A DNA stretch of 64,000 nt from the IMG/VR virus record IMGVR_UViG_3300028133_000002, positions 1 to 64,000 of that record; one strand, written 5' to 3'. This DNA is from a virus. Positions 28,701 through 37,382 of the stretch are shown here, one piece after another; within the stretch, counting starts at the first letter, position 1; every line of letters begins with the position of its first letter. Position numbers and translations under genes: made by a program. The notes below the pieces were generated by a model. The model was not told the origin of the DNA. It worked only from the letters and a program-made list of their open reading frames with translations, and searched no databases.

Positions 28701-29450
28701 ATGGCAAATCCAACTACAAGACAGGAATTAGTTGACTACGCTCTTCGTAGATTGGGCGCGCCTGTTATTGAAATTAATGTTGATGACGACCAACTAGAAG
28801 ATCGTGTAGACGATGCTCTACAGTTTTATCAAGAGTATCATTCAGATGCAACAATGCGTGTTTATCTAAAACACCAAATTACTGCAACTGACGTAACAAA
28901 TGGTTATATTACATTAAACGATAATATTTTATATGTGAAGCGTGTATTTCCTATCGGCGATTCACAATCAAGTATTAATATGTTTTCTGTAAAATATCAA
29001 ATGCATCTGAATGATATTTACGATCTTTCTTATATTGGCGACTTAATGTACTATGAAATGGTACAACAATATGTTTCATTGTTAGACATGAAACTAAATG
29101 GTAGTGGTGAGTTTGTAAGATTTAATCGTCATATGAATCAATTACATTTAGATGTAAATTGGGAATCAGATATTAAAGAAAATGATTATGTCATTGTTGA
29201 ATGTATGAGAATTGTAGATCCATCAACTTATTCTGATGTCTATAATGATATGTTCCTTAAGCAATATGTAACTGCTTTAATTAAACAGCAATGGGGTGCT
29301 AACCTTATCAAATTTGAAGGTATGCAACTTCCAGGTGGTGTAACATTAAATGGTCGTCAAATGTTTGATGACGCAACTGAAGAGATCAGACAGATCCGAG
29401 AGCAAATGCAGCTCAATTATGAAATGCCACCAGACTTTTACGTAGGATAA
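28701..29450 (+). CDS. 13: Neck protein gp13
   Basis: The protein matches T4-like gp13 from marine phages: TRQELVDYALRRLGAPVIEI and VDDDQLEDRVDDALQFYQEY at the N-terminus, YDLSYIGDLMYYEMVQQYVS at ~110-130 and KQYVTALIKQQWGANLIKFE in the C-terminal third. At 249 residues it is shorter than T4 gp13 (309). gp13 and gp14 close the filled head and connect it to the tail. AAGG precedes the start. It is followed 4 bases later by gene 14, then 15, 16 and 17, the T4 order. Confidence 0.92.
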   Translation: MANPTTRQELVDYALRRLGAPVIEINVDDDQLEDRVDDALQFYQEYHSDATMRVYLKHQITATDVTNGYITLNDNILYVKRVFPIGDSQSSINMFSVKYQMHLNDIYDLSYIGDLMYYEMVQQYVSLLDMKLNGSGEFVRFNRHMNQLHLDVNWESDIKENDYVIVECMRIVDPSTYSDVYNDMFLKQYVTALIKQQWGANLIKFEGMQLPGGVTLNGRQMFDDATEEIRQIREQMQLNYEMPPDFYVG

Positions 29451-29454
29451 TCCA

Positions 29455-30369
29455 TTGGCTACTAACGTATACTTCTCGCAAAAGGTAAGAACCGAACAGG
29501 ACCTTTACGAAGATATTGTCATCGAATCCCTTAAAATGTATGGGCAAGATGTGTATTATCTTCCCAGAGAAGTAGTGCAAGAAGATAGCATTCTCAATGA
29601 AGATATTGAATCAGTATTTGATGACGCTTACATTATTGAAATGTACATCTCAAATATTGATGGCTTTGAAGGCGATGGTAATTTACTTTCTAAGTTTGGT
29701 GTTGAGATTCGAGACCAAGCTAACTTTATCGTTTCAAAGAAACGTTGGAACCAATATATTGGTGTTCAAAACGCAGGGACTAATAGTTTAAGACCGAGTG
29801 AAGGTGACTTAATATATCTTCCACTTTCTCAATCTTTGTTTGAGATTCGTTTTGTTGAACACGAATCTCCATTCTATCAATTATCAAATCTTCCAACATA
29901 TACACTACAATGCGAATTGTTTGAATACTCAGGTGAGCAAATTCAAACTGGTATTTCAGATATTGATACAGTAATGGAAGACATATCACAGCAGCTTGTA
30001 TTAGTTGTCAATAACTCAAATGGAACAGAATTTGCTATTGGTGAAGATATTCAACAAGAAATTGGCGATACTGACGAATATGTAACAGGCCGAGTAGTTT
30101 CTTATGAAACTGTTGATGCTACAACTAAAAAGCTATTTGTAACTGGTTGGGCCACTACTGACGGAAAATACCACTCATTCACTAATAATATTATTGACGG
30201 TAATACCTCTGGTGCTCAATGGACAGTTACTGATGTGTATAATATTGATGATCCAATTACAAATAAAGCTTTAAATGATTCTCAATCACGTAACCAAGAA
30301 TTTGAATTAGAAGCTGAAGGAATTATTGATTTCTCTGAATCCAATCCATTTGGTGAGATCGGAGGTTAA
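29455..30369 (+). CDS. 14: Neck protein gp14 (TTG start)
   Basis: This 304-residue protein is encoded directly after gp13 and has the gp14 pattern ATNVYFSQKVRTEQDLYEDI, VIESLKMYGQDVYYLPREVV and, centrally, FEIRFVEHESPFYQLSNLPT. It is longer than T4 gp14 (256). The N-terminus begins at a TTG codon (29455): no ATG lies at the conserved start, and the next in-frame ATG would remove the VYFSQKV motif. The ribosome site is a GGATAA-type sequence overlapping the gp13 stop. gp14 binds gp13 in the neck collar. Confidence 0.9.
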   Translation: MATNVYFSQKVRTEQDLYEDIVIESLKMYGQDVYYLPREVVQEDSILNEDIESVFDDAYIIEMYISNIDGFEGDGNLLSKFGVEIRDQANFIVSKKRWNQYIGVQNAGTNSLRPSEGDLIYLPLSQSLFEIRFVEHESPFYQLSNLPTYTLQCELFEYSGEQIQTGISDIDTVMEDISQQLVLVVNNSNGTEFAIGEDIQQEIGDTDEYVTGRVVSYETVDATTKKLFVTGWATTDGKYHSFTNNIIDGNTSGAQWTVTDVYNIDDPITNKALNDSQSRNQEFELEAEGIIDFSESNPFGEIGG

Positions 30370-30371
30370 CT

Positions 30372-31136
30372 ATGTTATCAGATCATTTTTATCATGCATC
30401 AATTAGAAGAACCATTGCAGCATTTGGTACTATCTTTAATGATATTAAAATTATGCGCAAAGGTTCAGATGGTGAAGTAAAAAATATTATGAGGGTTCCA
30501 TTAGCATATGGACCTAAGCAAAAGTTTCTTGCAAGATTAGAATCACAAGCGTCTCTTACAGATCCAAAAGTGGCAATTAAGTTGCCGAGGATGTCTTTTG
30601 AAATTACTTCTTTAGCATACGACGCAGCAAGTAAGTTACCAAAAATGAACCAAATTGTCCGCGGATCTGGTATTACAAGAGACGCAATTTATACTCATGC
30701 TCCATATAATATGGGTATTACTTTATCAATTATGGCAAAGAACCAAGATGATGCTTTGCAGGTAATTGAACAAATTATTCCGTATTTTCAACCAGAATAT
30801 ACGATTACAATTAATGAAGTACCAGAGCTCGGGATAAAATCTGATGTACCTATTATATTATCAAGTGTAGGATTAGCTGAAGACTATGAAGGTGATTTCT
30901 TGTCTCGTAGGGCTATTGTCTATACATTGGACTTTGAATTAAAAGTAAAATTCTATGGTCCAGTTCAACAGCGAGGTGTTATTACTAAAGCAGAAGTTGA
31001 TATGATTAATGCTGAAGCAGAAGATCCATTTGGATTCCTTGAGGAATATATTGCAGATGGAACTAACGCAAATGGCGACTTTGATAATGTTATTGAAGGT
31101 AAAGATGAAGTTGATGACGGAGAAATTACTCCATGA
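30372..31136 (+). CDS. 15: Tail completion/sheath terminator gp15
   Basis: At 254 residues this is near T4 gp15 (272). Family features include FYHASIRRTIAAFGTIFNDI at the N-terminus, MSFEITSLAYDAASKLPKMN at ~77-97 and PYNMGITLSIMAKNQDDALQ, with GDFLSRRAIVYTLDFELKVK near residue 175-195. gp15 caps the tail tube and sheath and joins the neck. Gene order 13-14-15-16-17 is conserved. The stop overlaps the gp16 start (ATGA at 31133), indicating coupling. An acidic C-terminal tail (~220-254) is added after the conserved core. Confidence 0.9.
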   Translation: MLSDHFYHASIRRTIAAFGTIFNDIKIMRKGSDGEVKNIMRVPLAYGPKQKFLARLESQASLTDPKVAIKLPRMSFEITSLAYDAASKLPKMNQIVRGSGITRDAIYTHAPYNMGITLSIMAKNQDDALQVIEQIIPYFQPEYTITINEVPELGIKSDVPIILSSVGLAEDYEGDFLSRRAIVYTLDFELKVKFYGPVQQRGVITKAEVDMINAEAEDPFGFLEEYIADGTNANGDFDNVIEGKDEVDDGEITP

Positions 31137-31483
31137 AGCATGATAAAGACGATGTAGATGACGATTATGATTTTGCTCGAAGTAAATATTATAATCTAGC
31201 AGAAAAAGGCGATGAGGCCATAGATCTTATGATGGAATTAGCTCGTGAGTCTGAGCATCCACGCGCCTTTGAAGTATTATCTAATATGATGAAACAAAAT
31301 GCAGAAATTGCTGATCGTCTAATGGAATTACAAAAGAAAAAGAAAGAAGTTCGCTTAAAAGATTCTAAAGGACTTCCAGGTAAATTGACACAAAATAATG
31401 TATATGTAGGTTCTTCAACAGACTTACAAAGAATGCTATTGAAAAAAATGGATGATGCAAATGTCATTGAGTCTGAAGAATAA
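31133..31483 (+). CDS. 16: Small terminase subunit gp16
   Basis: This 116-residue protein is between gp15 and gp17. Its core, KYYNLAEKGDEAIDLMMELA followed by SEHPRAFEVLSNMMKQNAEI and ADRLMELQKKKKEVR, is the two-helix coiled-coil core of T4-like small terminases. It lacks part of the longer T4 protein (164 residues). It recognises or recruits viral DNA and regulates gp17 packaging. Its last 32 bases overlap gene 17 in another frame, a typical arrangement in this locus. Confidence 0.9.
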   Translation: MKHDKDDVDDDYDFARSKYYNLAEKGDEAIDLMMELARESEHPRAFEVLSNMMKQNAEIADRLMELQKKKKEVRLKDSKGLPGKLTQNNVYVGSSTDLQRMLLKKMDDANVIESEE

Positions 31484-33059
31484 CGAAGCAGGCTATCTTG
31501 GTAACCCTAATGTAAAACGTGACGGTGTTGAACAAGAGTGGACTCAAAAAGAAATAAAAGAATACGCAAAATGCATGAGAGATCCTGCATATTTTGCTAG
31601 AACTTATTTAAAAGTAATTTCTCTTGATAGAGGATTAGTTTCATTTGATCTATATCCGTATCAAGAAAAAATGTTTAAACATTTCGAAGATAATAGATTC
31701 TCTATTGTTTTGGCCTGTAGGCAATCAGGTAAATCTATTTCATCTGTAGCATATCTTTTGTGGTATGCAATATTTAATCCCGAAAAAACAATTGCTGTTT
31801 TAGCTAACAAAGGTTCTACTGCACGCGAAATGCTAGCAAGAGTAACCTTAATGTTAGAAAATTTACCATTCTTTTTGCAGCCTGGATGTAAAGCACTTAA
31901 TAAAGGCTCAATAGAATTTTCTAATAACTCTCGTATTATTGCTGCTGCTACGTCTGGTTCTTCTATTCGTGGTATGTCAGTTAACTTACTATTCCTTGAC
32001 GAATTTGCATTTGTTGAAAACGATGCTGAGTTCTATACATCAACTTATCCAGTTGTTTCATCTGGGGAAAGTACAAGAGTTATTATTACGAGTACTGCAA
32101 ATGGTGTTGGTAATGTTTACCATAAAATTTACGAAGGTGCTGTTCAAGAAACAAATGAATATAAACCTTTTAGAGTAGATTGGTGGGACGTTCCAGGAAG
32201 AGATGAAGCTTGGAAAGAACAGACTGTTGCTAACACTTCTGAACTTCAATTCCAACAAGAATTTGGAAACACTTTCCACGGAACCGGTAATACACTAATT
32301 GCTCCAGAAATACTTCTTGGACTTCAGGCAAAGCCGCCAATTAAGCAAAGCACCGAGGTAAGAATATATAAAGAACCTGAAGAAGTTCACGAATATATGA
32401 TGTTTGTAGATGTTGCAAAAGGTCGTGGTCAAGACTACTCTACATTTAATATTATAGATATGTCTGTTAGGCCGTTTGAACAAGTAGCTGTTTTCCAAGA
32501 TAATAAAATTTCGCCATTGTTATTTCCAGACGTTATTTACAAATATGCTAACATGTATAATGAAGCATTTATTGTGATTGAGAGTAATGACCAAGGATCT
32601 GTTGTATGTAATGGTTTATATTATGATTTAGAGTATGAAAATATTTTTGTAGAGTCTGCTGTAAAAGCCAATTCAATTGGTGTTACTATGACCCGTAAAA
32701 TTAAGCGCATTGGTACATCAAATATCAAAGACTTAATTGAGCAAAGAAAACTAATAATAAACGATGCAGAAACCATTTTAGAACTATCAACCTTTGAAGC
32801 AAGAGGTAATTCTTATGAAGCTTCAACTGGTAATCATGATGACTTAGTAATGAACTTAGTTCTATTTGGATGGTTTTCAACAAATGCATTTTTCGCAGAG
32901 CTTACAGATATTGATATGAAGTCTTTATTATATTCTGAAAGAATTAAAGCAATGGAAGAAGAAATTGTTCCGGTTGGATTCTTTGAGGATGGCAGAGAAG
33001 ATAAGTACGAAAGAGAAGGTGGTATGGTCTGGGAGACCGTAGATACTGGAATTTACTAA
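31452..33059 (+). CDS. 17: Large terminase subunit gp17 (ATPase-nuclease)
   Basis: The packaging motor protein is clear. Walker A ACRQSGKS is at ~88-95, Walker B LLFLDEFAF at ~178-186, and coupling motif STAN follows at ~214. The RNase H-like nuclease begins near residue 315 with VDVAKGRGQDYSTF, followed by VIESNDQG (~375) and GNHDDLVMNLVLF near 465. At 535 residues it is shorter than T4 gp17 (610), mainly at the termini. The start is uncertain among ATGs at 31452, 31455 and 31461, all overlapping gene 16. No intron or intein is present. It uses ATP to package DNA and cuts concatemers. Confidence 0.95.
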   Translation: MMQMSLSLKNNEAGYLGNPNVKRDGVEQEWTQKEIKEYAKCMRDPAYFARTYLKVISLDRGLVSFDLYPYQEKMFKHFEDNRFSIVLACRQSGKSISSVAYLLWYAIFNPEKTIAVLANKGSTAREMLARVTLMLENLPFFLQPGCKALNKGSIEFSNNSRIIAAATSGSSIRGMSVNLLFLDEFAFVENDAEFYTSTYPVVSSGESTRVIITSTANGVGNVYHKIYEGAVQETNEYKPFRVDWWDVPGRDEAWKEQTVANTSELQFQQEFGNTFHGTGNTLIAPEILLGLQAKPPIKQSTEVRIYKEPEEVHEYMMFVDVAKGRGQDYSTFNIIDMSVRPFEQVAVFQDNKISPLLFPDVIYKYANMYNEAFIVIESNDQGSVVCNGLYYDLEYENIFVESAVKANSIGVTMTRKIKRIGTSNIKDLIEQRKLIINDAETILELSTFEARGNSYEASTGNHDDLVMNLVLFGWFSTNAFFAELTDIDMKSLLYSERIKAMEEEIVPVGFFEDGREDKYEREGGMVWETVDTGIY

Positions 33060-33062
33060 TCT

Positions 33063-33070
33063 TATAAATA
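33063..33070 (+). promoter_or_regulatory. T4-type late promoter octamer TATAAATA for tail sheath
   Basis: An exact octamer lies 3 bases after the gene 17 stop, giving a ~70-base leader before gene 18. A 12-bp palindrome (TATGATATCATA, 33096-33107) lies in that leader. Confidence 0.78.
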
Positions 33071-33148
33071 TAATCGAGTGAATAAATAAACGTATTATGA
33101 TATCATATTATATCCCGAGCTTATAATCTTTTTTGGAGAGGAATACAC

Positions 33149-34834
33149 ATGGCTTTTCTAGTATCACCAGGAGTTCAAGTCAAAGAAATTGACTTGACGA
33201 ATGTGATTCCAGCTGTATCTACCAGTATTGGTGGATTTGCTGGCGCATTCAACTGGGGTCCTGTAGAAGAAATCCGCACACTAGGTTCAGAAAAAGAACT
33301 TGCGGCGGTCTTCGGCACCCCAGATAATCAAACCGCGGTATACTTCCTAACAGCAGCTAGCTTCCTAACTTATGGTAATGCATTAAAAGTTGTCCGTGCT
33401 GAAACAGCCGGCATGCTTAATGCTACCACAGGAGCAACTGGTCTTTTAGTGAAGAATCGCGATCATTTAGACGACGTAACAACCACAGCCTTTGAATTTA
33501 TTGCTAAGTATCCAGGTACTTTAGGTAATTCATTGAAAGTAGATGTATGTCCAGCAGACACAACAGTCTTTACTGGATGGGCATATGCAGATCAATTCGA
33601 TGCTGCACCGGGTACATCTGACTTTGCAGCTGATCGTAGCTGTTCAAACGATGAAATGCATATTGCAGTAATTGATGAAGATGGCGCATGGTCAGGAGTT
33701 CCAGGAACAGTTCTTGAAACTTTCCCATTCGTATCACAAGCATCTGATGCAAAATCAGCGCAGGGCACATCCAACTATTGGATTGATGTTATTAATGGTA
33801 CATCATCCTATGTTTGGGCTGGAGATGCTCCAGCATTATTAACACATGCAGGTGACAGTACTGAAACCCGTGGAGGCGATTACTTAGATGCTATTACCGC
33901 CGCTACAATTTCAGAATCATTGGCAGCTGGTGCTGATAATAATGTACCATCAGTTGGTGAAATTCAGCTTGGTTTTGATATGTTCGAAGATGCAGAAACT
34001 GTAGATGTAAATCTATTGTTTGCTGTACCAGGCGCAAATGGTGGCGACGACGTTACTCTTGCTAACGATCTATTAAGCATTGCAACATCGCGTAAAGATG
34101 TAGTTGCATTTGTTTCTCCTCCAATCGAGGACACAGTAGGAACTGCTACACCAGCAGCAGATGTTAAAGCATGGGCTGATCAGCTCACATCGACATCTTA
34201 TGGTGTAATTGATTCTACTGCAATTAAAGTATACGACAAGTACAATGATGTGTATCGCTGGATTCCAGCTGCAGGTCACATGGCTGGTCTATGTGCTAAT
34301 ACAGACAACGTGGCCGATGCATGGTTCTCACCAGCAGGCTTTACACGTGGTCAAATCTTGGGTATTACAAAGATTGCTTTCAATCCTAAGCAAGCTGATC
34401 GTGATACTCTTTATAAAGCACGCATTAACCCAATTGTTTCTTTCCCTGGTCAGGGCACTGTACTATATGGTGATAAGACTGCACAAGCTAAACCTTCTGC
34501 ATTCGATCGCATCAACGTACGTCGTCTATTCGTCACCTTGGAAAAAGCAATTGCAACTGCTGCCAAATTCCAACTCTTTGAATTCAACGACGAATTTACC
34601 CGTGCAATGTTCCGCAATATGGTAGAACCATTCTTGCGTGATGTTAAAGGTCGTCGTGGTATTACAGACTTTGCAGTTGTATGTGATGCAACAAACAACA
34701 CTGGAGAAGTTGTAGATACAAACCGTTTTGTTGCGGATATCTACATTAAACCAGCACGTTCTATTAACTTCATCACATTGAACTTCATCGCGACTCGTAC
34801 CGGCGTTGAATTCTCTGAAATTATTGGTCAATAA
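33149..34834 (+). CDS. 18: Contractile tail sheath protein gp18
   Basis: The N-terminus FLVSPGVQVKEIDLTNVIPA and IGGFAGAFNWGPVEEIRTLG is characteristic of T4-like sheath proteins. The C-terminal third (ITKIAFNPKQADRDTLYKAR, NPIVSFPGQGTVLYGDKTAQ, INVRRLFVTLEKAIATAAKF) is the conserved sheath core. At 561 residues it is shorter than T4 gp18 (659), so the outer protrusion domains are probably reduced. Codons are biased to C-ending forms compared with fibre genes, consistent with high expression. It has a strong ribosome site (GGAGAGG) and its own late promoter. Confidence 0.94.
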   Translation: MAFLVSPGVQVKEIDLTNVIPAVSTSIGGFAGAFNWGPVEEIRTLGSEKELAAVFGTPDNQTAVYFLTAASFLTYGNALKVVRAETAGMLNATTGATGLLVKNRDHLDDVTTTAFEFIAKYPGTLGNSLKVDVCPADTTVFTGWAYADQFDAAPGTSDFAADRSCSNDEMHIAVIDEDGAWSGVPGTVLETFPFVSQASDAKSAQGTSNYWIDVINGTSSYVWAGDAPALLTHAGDSTETRGGDYLDAITAATISESLAAGADNNVPSVGEIQLGFDMFEDAETVDVNLLFAVPGANGGDDVTLANDLLSIATSRKDVVAFVSPPIEDTVGTATPAADVKAWADQLTSTSYGVIDSTAIKVYDKYNDVYRWIPAAGHMAGLCANTDNVADAWFSPAGFTRGQILGITKIAFNPKQADRDTLYKARINPIVSFPGQGTVLYGDKTAQAKPSAFDRINVRRLFVTLEKAIATAAKFQLFEFNDEFTRAMFRNMVEPFLRDVKGRRGITDFAVVCDATNNTGEVVDTNRFVADIYIKPARSINFITLNFIATRTGVEFSEIIGQ

Positions 34835-34846
34835 GGAGAATAAACA

Positions 34847-35380
34847 ATGGCAATCTTAGGCGTAGATGATTTCAAATCAAAGCTAGTTGGTGGTGGCGCA
34901 CGTTCTAACCTTTTCAAGGTAGAAATGGGTTTTCCAGCTGGTATCGCAGGTGCAGCTGAATCTGAAGTAGGTGGTTTCTTAATTAAAGCCGCTCAACTTC
35001 CGGCTTCTGTTATTGCACCAATCACTGTTCCATTCCGTGGGCGTCAACTTCAAATTGCGGGCGATCGTACTTTTGAACCTTGGACAATTACGGTAATGAA
35101 TGACACAAACTTCTTGTTGCGTGATGCATTCGAGCGTTGGATGAACTATATCAACTCTCACAATGCAAACAGCGGTGAAGTTACTCCATCAAACTATTTT
35201 GCTGATGCATCTGTTTATCAGCTTGATAAAGATGGAAGTGAAGTCAAAGCATATACATTCCGCGGCATGTGGCCAACGAACGTAGCAGCAATTGATGTTT
35301 CATTCGACAATGAAAATGCTATTGAAGAGTTCACAGTTGAACTCCAAGTACAGTATTGGGAATCAAACACCACTACTTAA
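34847..35380 (+). CDS. 19: Tail tube protein gp19
   Basis: This 177-residue protein (T4 gp19: 163) follows the sheath gene. It has the tube-fold pattern: DDFKSKLVGGGARSNLFKVE, then KAAQLPASVIAPITVPFRGR and LQIAGDRTFEPWTITVMNDT, with a helix NFLLRDAFERWMNYINSHN and a final beta segment DVSFDNENAIEEFTVELQVQ. gp19 hexamers stack to form the inner tube. AAGGAG precedes the ATG. It shares the late transcript with gene 18. A second, shorter tube-fold protein is encoded at 40561. Confidence 0.93.
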   Translation: MAILGVDDFKSKLVGGGARSNLFKVEMGFPAGIAGAAESEVGGFLIKAAQLPASVIAPITVPFRGRQLQIAGDRTFEPWTITVMNDTNFLLRDAFERWMNYINSHNANSGEVTPSNYFADASVYQLDKDGSEVKAYTFRGMWPTNVAAIDVSFDNENAIEEFTVELQVQYWESNTTT

Positions 35381-35385
35381 TAGCA

Positions 35386-35393
35386 TATAAATA
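35386..35393 (+). promoter_or_regulatory. T4-type late promoter octamer TATAAATA for portal gene
   Basis: An exact octamer lies 5 bases after the gene 19 stop. The predicted transcript start (~35399) falls inside the first arm of the hairpin at 35396-35420. Confidence 0.75.
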
Positions 35394-35395
35394 AT

Positions 35396-35420
35396 AGCAG
35401 AGGGGTTTATCTCCTCTGCT
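35396..35420 (+). other. Stem-loop at the 5' end of the predicted portal transcript
   Basis: A 10-bp stem (AGCAGAGGGG / CTCCTCTGCT, one G-T pair) has a TTTAT loop. The following bases TATTATTAAC contain no T run, so it is a poor intrinsic terminator. Its position at the predicted late start suggests an mRNA 5' stabilising structure, though partial termination of the gp19 transcript is possible. Confidence 0.7.
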
Positions 35421-35443
35421 TATTATTAACGTAGGAAGATTTA

Positions 35444-36949
35444 ATGGCTGAATTATTTGGTTTCGAAATAAAGCGAAAGAAAGAGCAAGAACAAGAAGAC
35501 GCTAAAAAGCAATCTTTTGTTGCTCCATTAGAGGATGATGGTTCTAGTTATGTTCAAGCTGGTGGTGGCCACTTTGGCCAGTACATTGACTTGTCTGGAA
35601 CTGAAGGAGCTAAATCTGAAGCTGATCTAATCCGACGTTATAGAGATATTGCAATGCATCCAGAGTGTGATGCAGCAATTGAAGATATTATTAATGAGTC
35701 TATTGTATCAGATACTAAATCTGCGCCAATTGATCTAGTAACTGATGATTTAGATCTACCTGATAATGTTAAAAAACTTGTAAGACAAGAATTTGAAAAT
35801 GTAGTTGAACTATTGCAGTTTAACCATTATGGACATGAAACATTCCGTAAATGGTATGTTGATGGCCGTTTGTTTTACCACATCATTGTTGACGAAAAGA
35901 GCCCTAAAAAGGGTATTTTAGAGTTACGTCCAATTGATCCTACACGTATCCGTAAAGTAAAAGAGATTGAAGAAGAAAAAGATCCTAAGACTGGCGCTCA
36001 AATTATTAAGAGTGTTAAGGAATATTATCTTTATCAAGATACTTCAATGTCAAAGTCTAACTCAGGCTTAAAGATTTCTAAAGATGCTATTCAATATACT
36101 ACATCAGGTTTGTTGGATACATCTCGTAAAAACGTTCTTTCTTACTTGCATAAAGCAATTAAGCCAGTGAATCAACTTCGTATGATGGAAGATTCATTAG
36201 TAATTTATCGCTTATCAAGAGCTCCAGAACGTCGCATTTTCTATATTGATGTTGGTAACCTTCCAAAAGGTAAATCAGAAGAATACCTACGTGGTATTAT
36301 GAACCAATATAGAAACAAATTAGTTTATGATGCATCTACTGGCGAAATCAAAGATGACCGTAAACACATGTCAATGTTAGAAGATTTCTGGCTCCCACGT
36401 CGTGAAGGTGGTAGAGGTACAGAAATTTCAACGCTTCCTGGTGGTGAAAACTTAGGTCAAATTGATGACATTTTCTACTTCCAGAAAAAGCTATATAGAT
36501 CATTAAACGTTCCAGTAAATAGATTAGAGCAAGAAGCTCAATTCTCACTTGGACGTTCTACTGAAATTTCGAGAGACGAGGTTAAATTTCAGAAATTTAT
36601 TAACCGTCTTCGTAAAAAATTCTCTTGGTTATTCTTAGATCTCCTTAAGACACAATTACTTTTAAAAGGTATTATTACTGAGTCTGATTGGAGAAACATT
36701 AGAGAGAATATTTCTGTTGACTTTATTCGTGATTCATATTTCTCAGAATTAAAAGAAGCAGAAATTATTAGAGAAAGATTAGAACTACTCGCGCAATTAG
36801 ATGAGTATGTTGGTAATTATTACTCTAAAGAGTGGGTTCAAAAGAATATTCTCAGACAATCTGATGAGGATATAGATATGATGTCTAAACAGATCGATGC
36901 AGAAAGAGCTGCTGGTAAAATTCCAGATGAAGACGATCTTGAAATCTAA
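35444..36949 (+). CDS. 20: Portal protein gp20
   Basis: This 501-residue protein (T4 gp20: 524) shows the T4-like portal pattern: LIRRYRDIAMHPECDAAIED followed by IINESIVSD, then VVELLQFNHYGHETFRKWYV and DGRLFYHIIVD, LRMMEDSLVIYRLSRAPERR, and RVF-like IFYIDVGNLPKGKSEEYLRG. A conserved block NVPVNRLEQEAQFSLGRSTE lies near residue 355. The dodecameric portal starts head assembly and is the DNA channel and motor dock. AGGAAG precedes the start. It is separated from the upstream tail genes by a late promoter and hairpin. Confidence 0.95.
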   Translation: MAELFGFEIKRKKEQEQEDAKKQSFVAPLEDDGSSYVQAGGGHFGQYIDLSGTEGAKSEADLIRRYRDIAMHPECDAAIEDIINESIVSDTKSAPIDLVTDDLDLPDNVKKLVRQEFENVVELLQFNHYGHETFRKWYVDGRLFYHIIVDEKSPKKGILELRPIDPTRIRKVKEIEEEKDPKTGAQIIKSVKEYYLYQDTSMSKSNSGLKISKDAIQYTTSGLLDTSRKNVLSYLHKAIKPVNQLRMMEDSLVIYRLSRAPERRIFYIDVGNLPKGKSEEYLRGIMNQYRNKLVYDASTGEIKDDRKHMSMLEDFWLPRREGGRGTEISTLPGGENLGQIDDIFYFQKKLYRSLNVPVNRLEQEAQFSLGRSTEISRDEVKFQKFINRLRKKFSWLFLDLLKTQLLLKGIITESDWRNIRENISVDFIRDSYFSELKEAEIIRERLELLAQLDEYVGNYYSKEWVQKNILRQSDEDIDMMSKQIDAERAAGKIPDEDDLEI

Positions 36950-36954
36950 TTTAT

Positions 36955-36962
36955 TATAAATA
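36955..36962 (+). promoter_or_regulatory. T4-type late promoter octamer TATAAATA for prohead/capsid genes
   Basis: An exact octamer lies 5 bases after the gene 20 stop. No other late octamer is seen before the terminator at 40491, so genes 67, 68, 21, 22 and 23 appear to form one late unit. Confidence 0.75.
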
Positions 36963-36978
36963 TATCAAAAGGTGAATT

Positions 36979-37200
36979 ATGACTGAAACAATTGATTTAA
37001 TTAATGCATTAGCAAATAGCAAAACAGCTGACGCTAATAATGTATTTAATGATTTGATGGCAAGTAAATTGAATGTGTCTATTGATGCTAAAAAGATTGA
37101 AATTGCCAACGATACATATAATGGCGTAACACAAGAATTAGAACAGGAAATTGGAAACAATGAAGTTCAAGGAACTGAGACAGTCACTGACTCTGAGTGA
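36979..37200 (+). CDS. 67: Prohead core protein gp67-like
   Basis: This 73-residue protein follows the portal gene, the place of gene 67. Its sequence (DLINALANSKTADANNVFND, LMASKLNVSIDAKKIEIAND) and very acidic C-terminal half (~48-73) match small T4-like core proteins that are degraded by gp21 into internal peptides. AAAGG precedes the ATG. Its end overlaps the next small core gene in a different frame. The assignment uses position, size and composition. Confidence 0.75.
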   Translation: MTETIDLINALANSKTADANNVFNDLMASKLNVSIDAKKIEIANDTYNGVTQELEQEIGNNEVQGTETVTDSE

Positions 37201-37378
37201 AGCTTCTGAAAAAGAAGTTAAAACTCTTAAAGTTGGTAAAAAATCTAAAGCTGTTATTAAACAGAAGGGTTCCAAGTTCTCTGTTTATATCGATGGCACT
37301 TTGCTAGACGATAAATATAAGAATGCTAAAGAAGCAGAAAAGGCTGCGAAGGAATTCGCAGATCTTATGGGAGCATAA
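37160..37378 (+). CDS. 68: Prohead core protein gp68-like
   Basis: This 72-residue basic protein starts inside the gp67-like gene (41-base overlap). The ATG at 37160 (KFKELRQSLTLSEASEKEVK) is preferred to the in-frame TTG at 37151. Lysine-rich, with KGSKFSVYIDGTLLDDKYKN and AKEAEKAAKEFADLMGA at the end. Position between 67 and 21 and the basic nature fit gp68, which partners the acidic core proteins in the prohead scaffold. Sequence similarity to T4 gp68 is weak to the eye, so the symbol is mainly positional. Confidence 0.68.
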   Translation: MKFKELRQSLTLSEASEKEVKTLKVGKKSKAVIKQKGSKFSVYIDGTLLDDKYKNAKEAEKAAKEFADLMGA

Positions 37379-37382
37379 TTAA

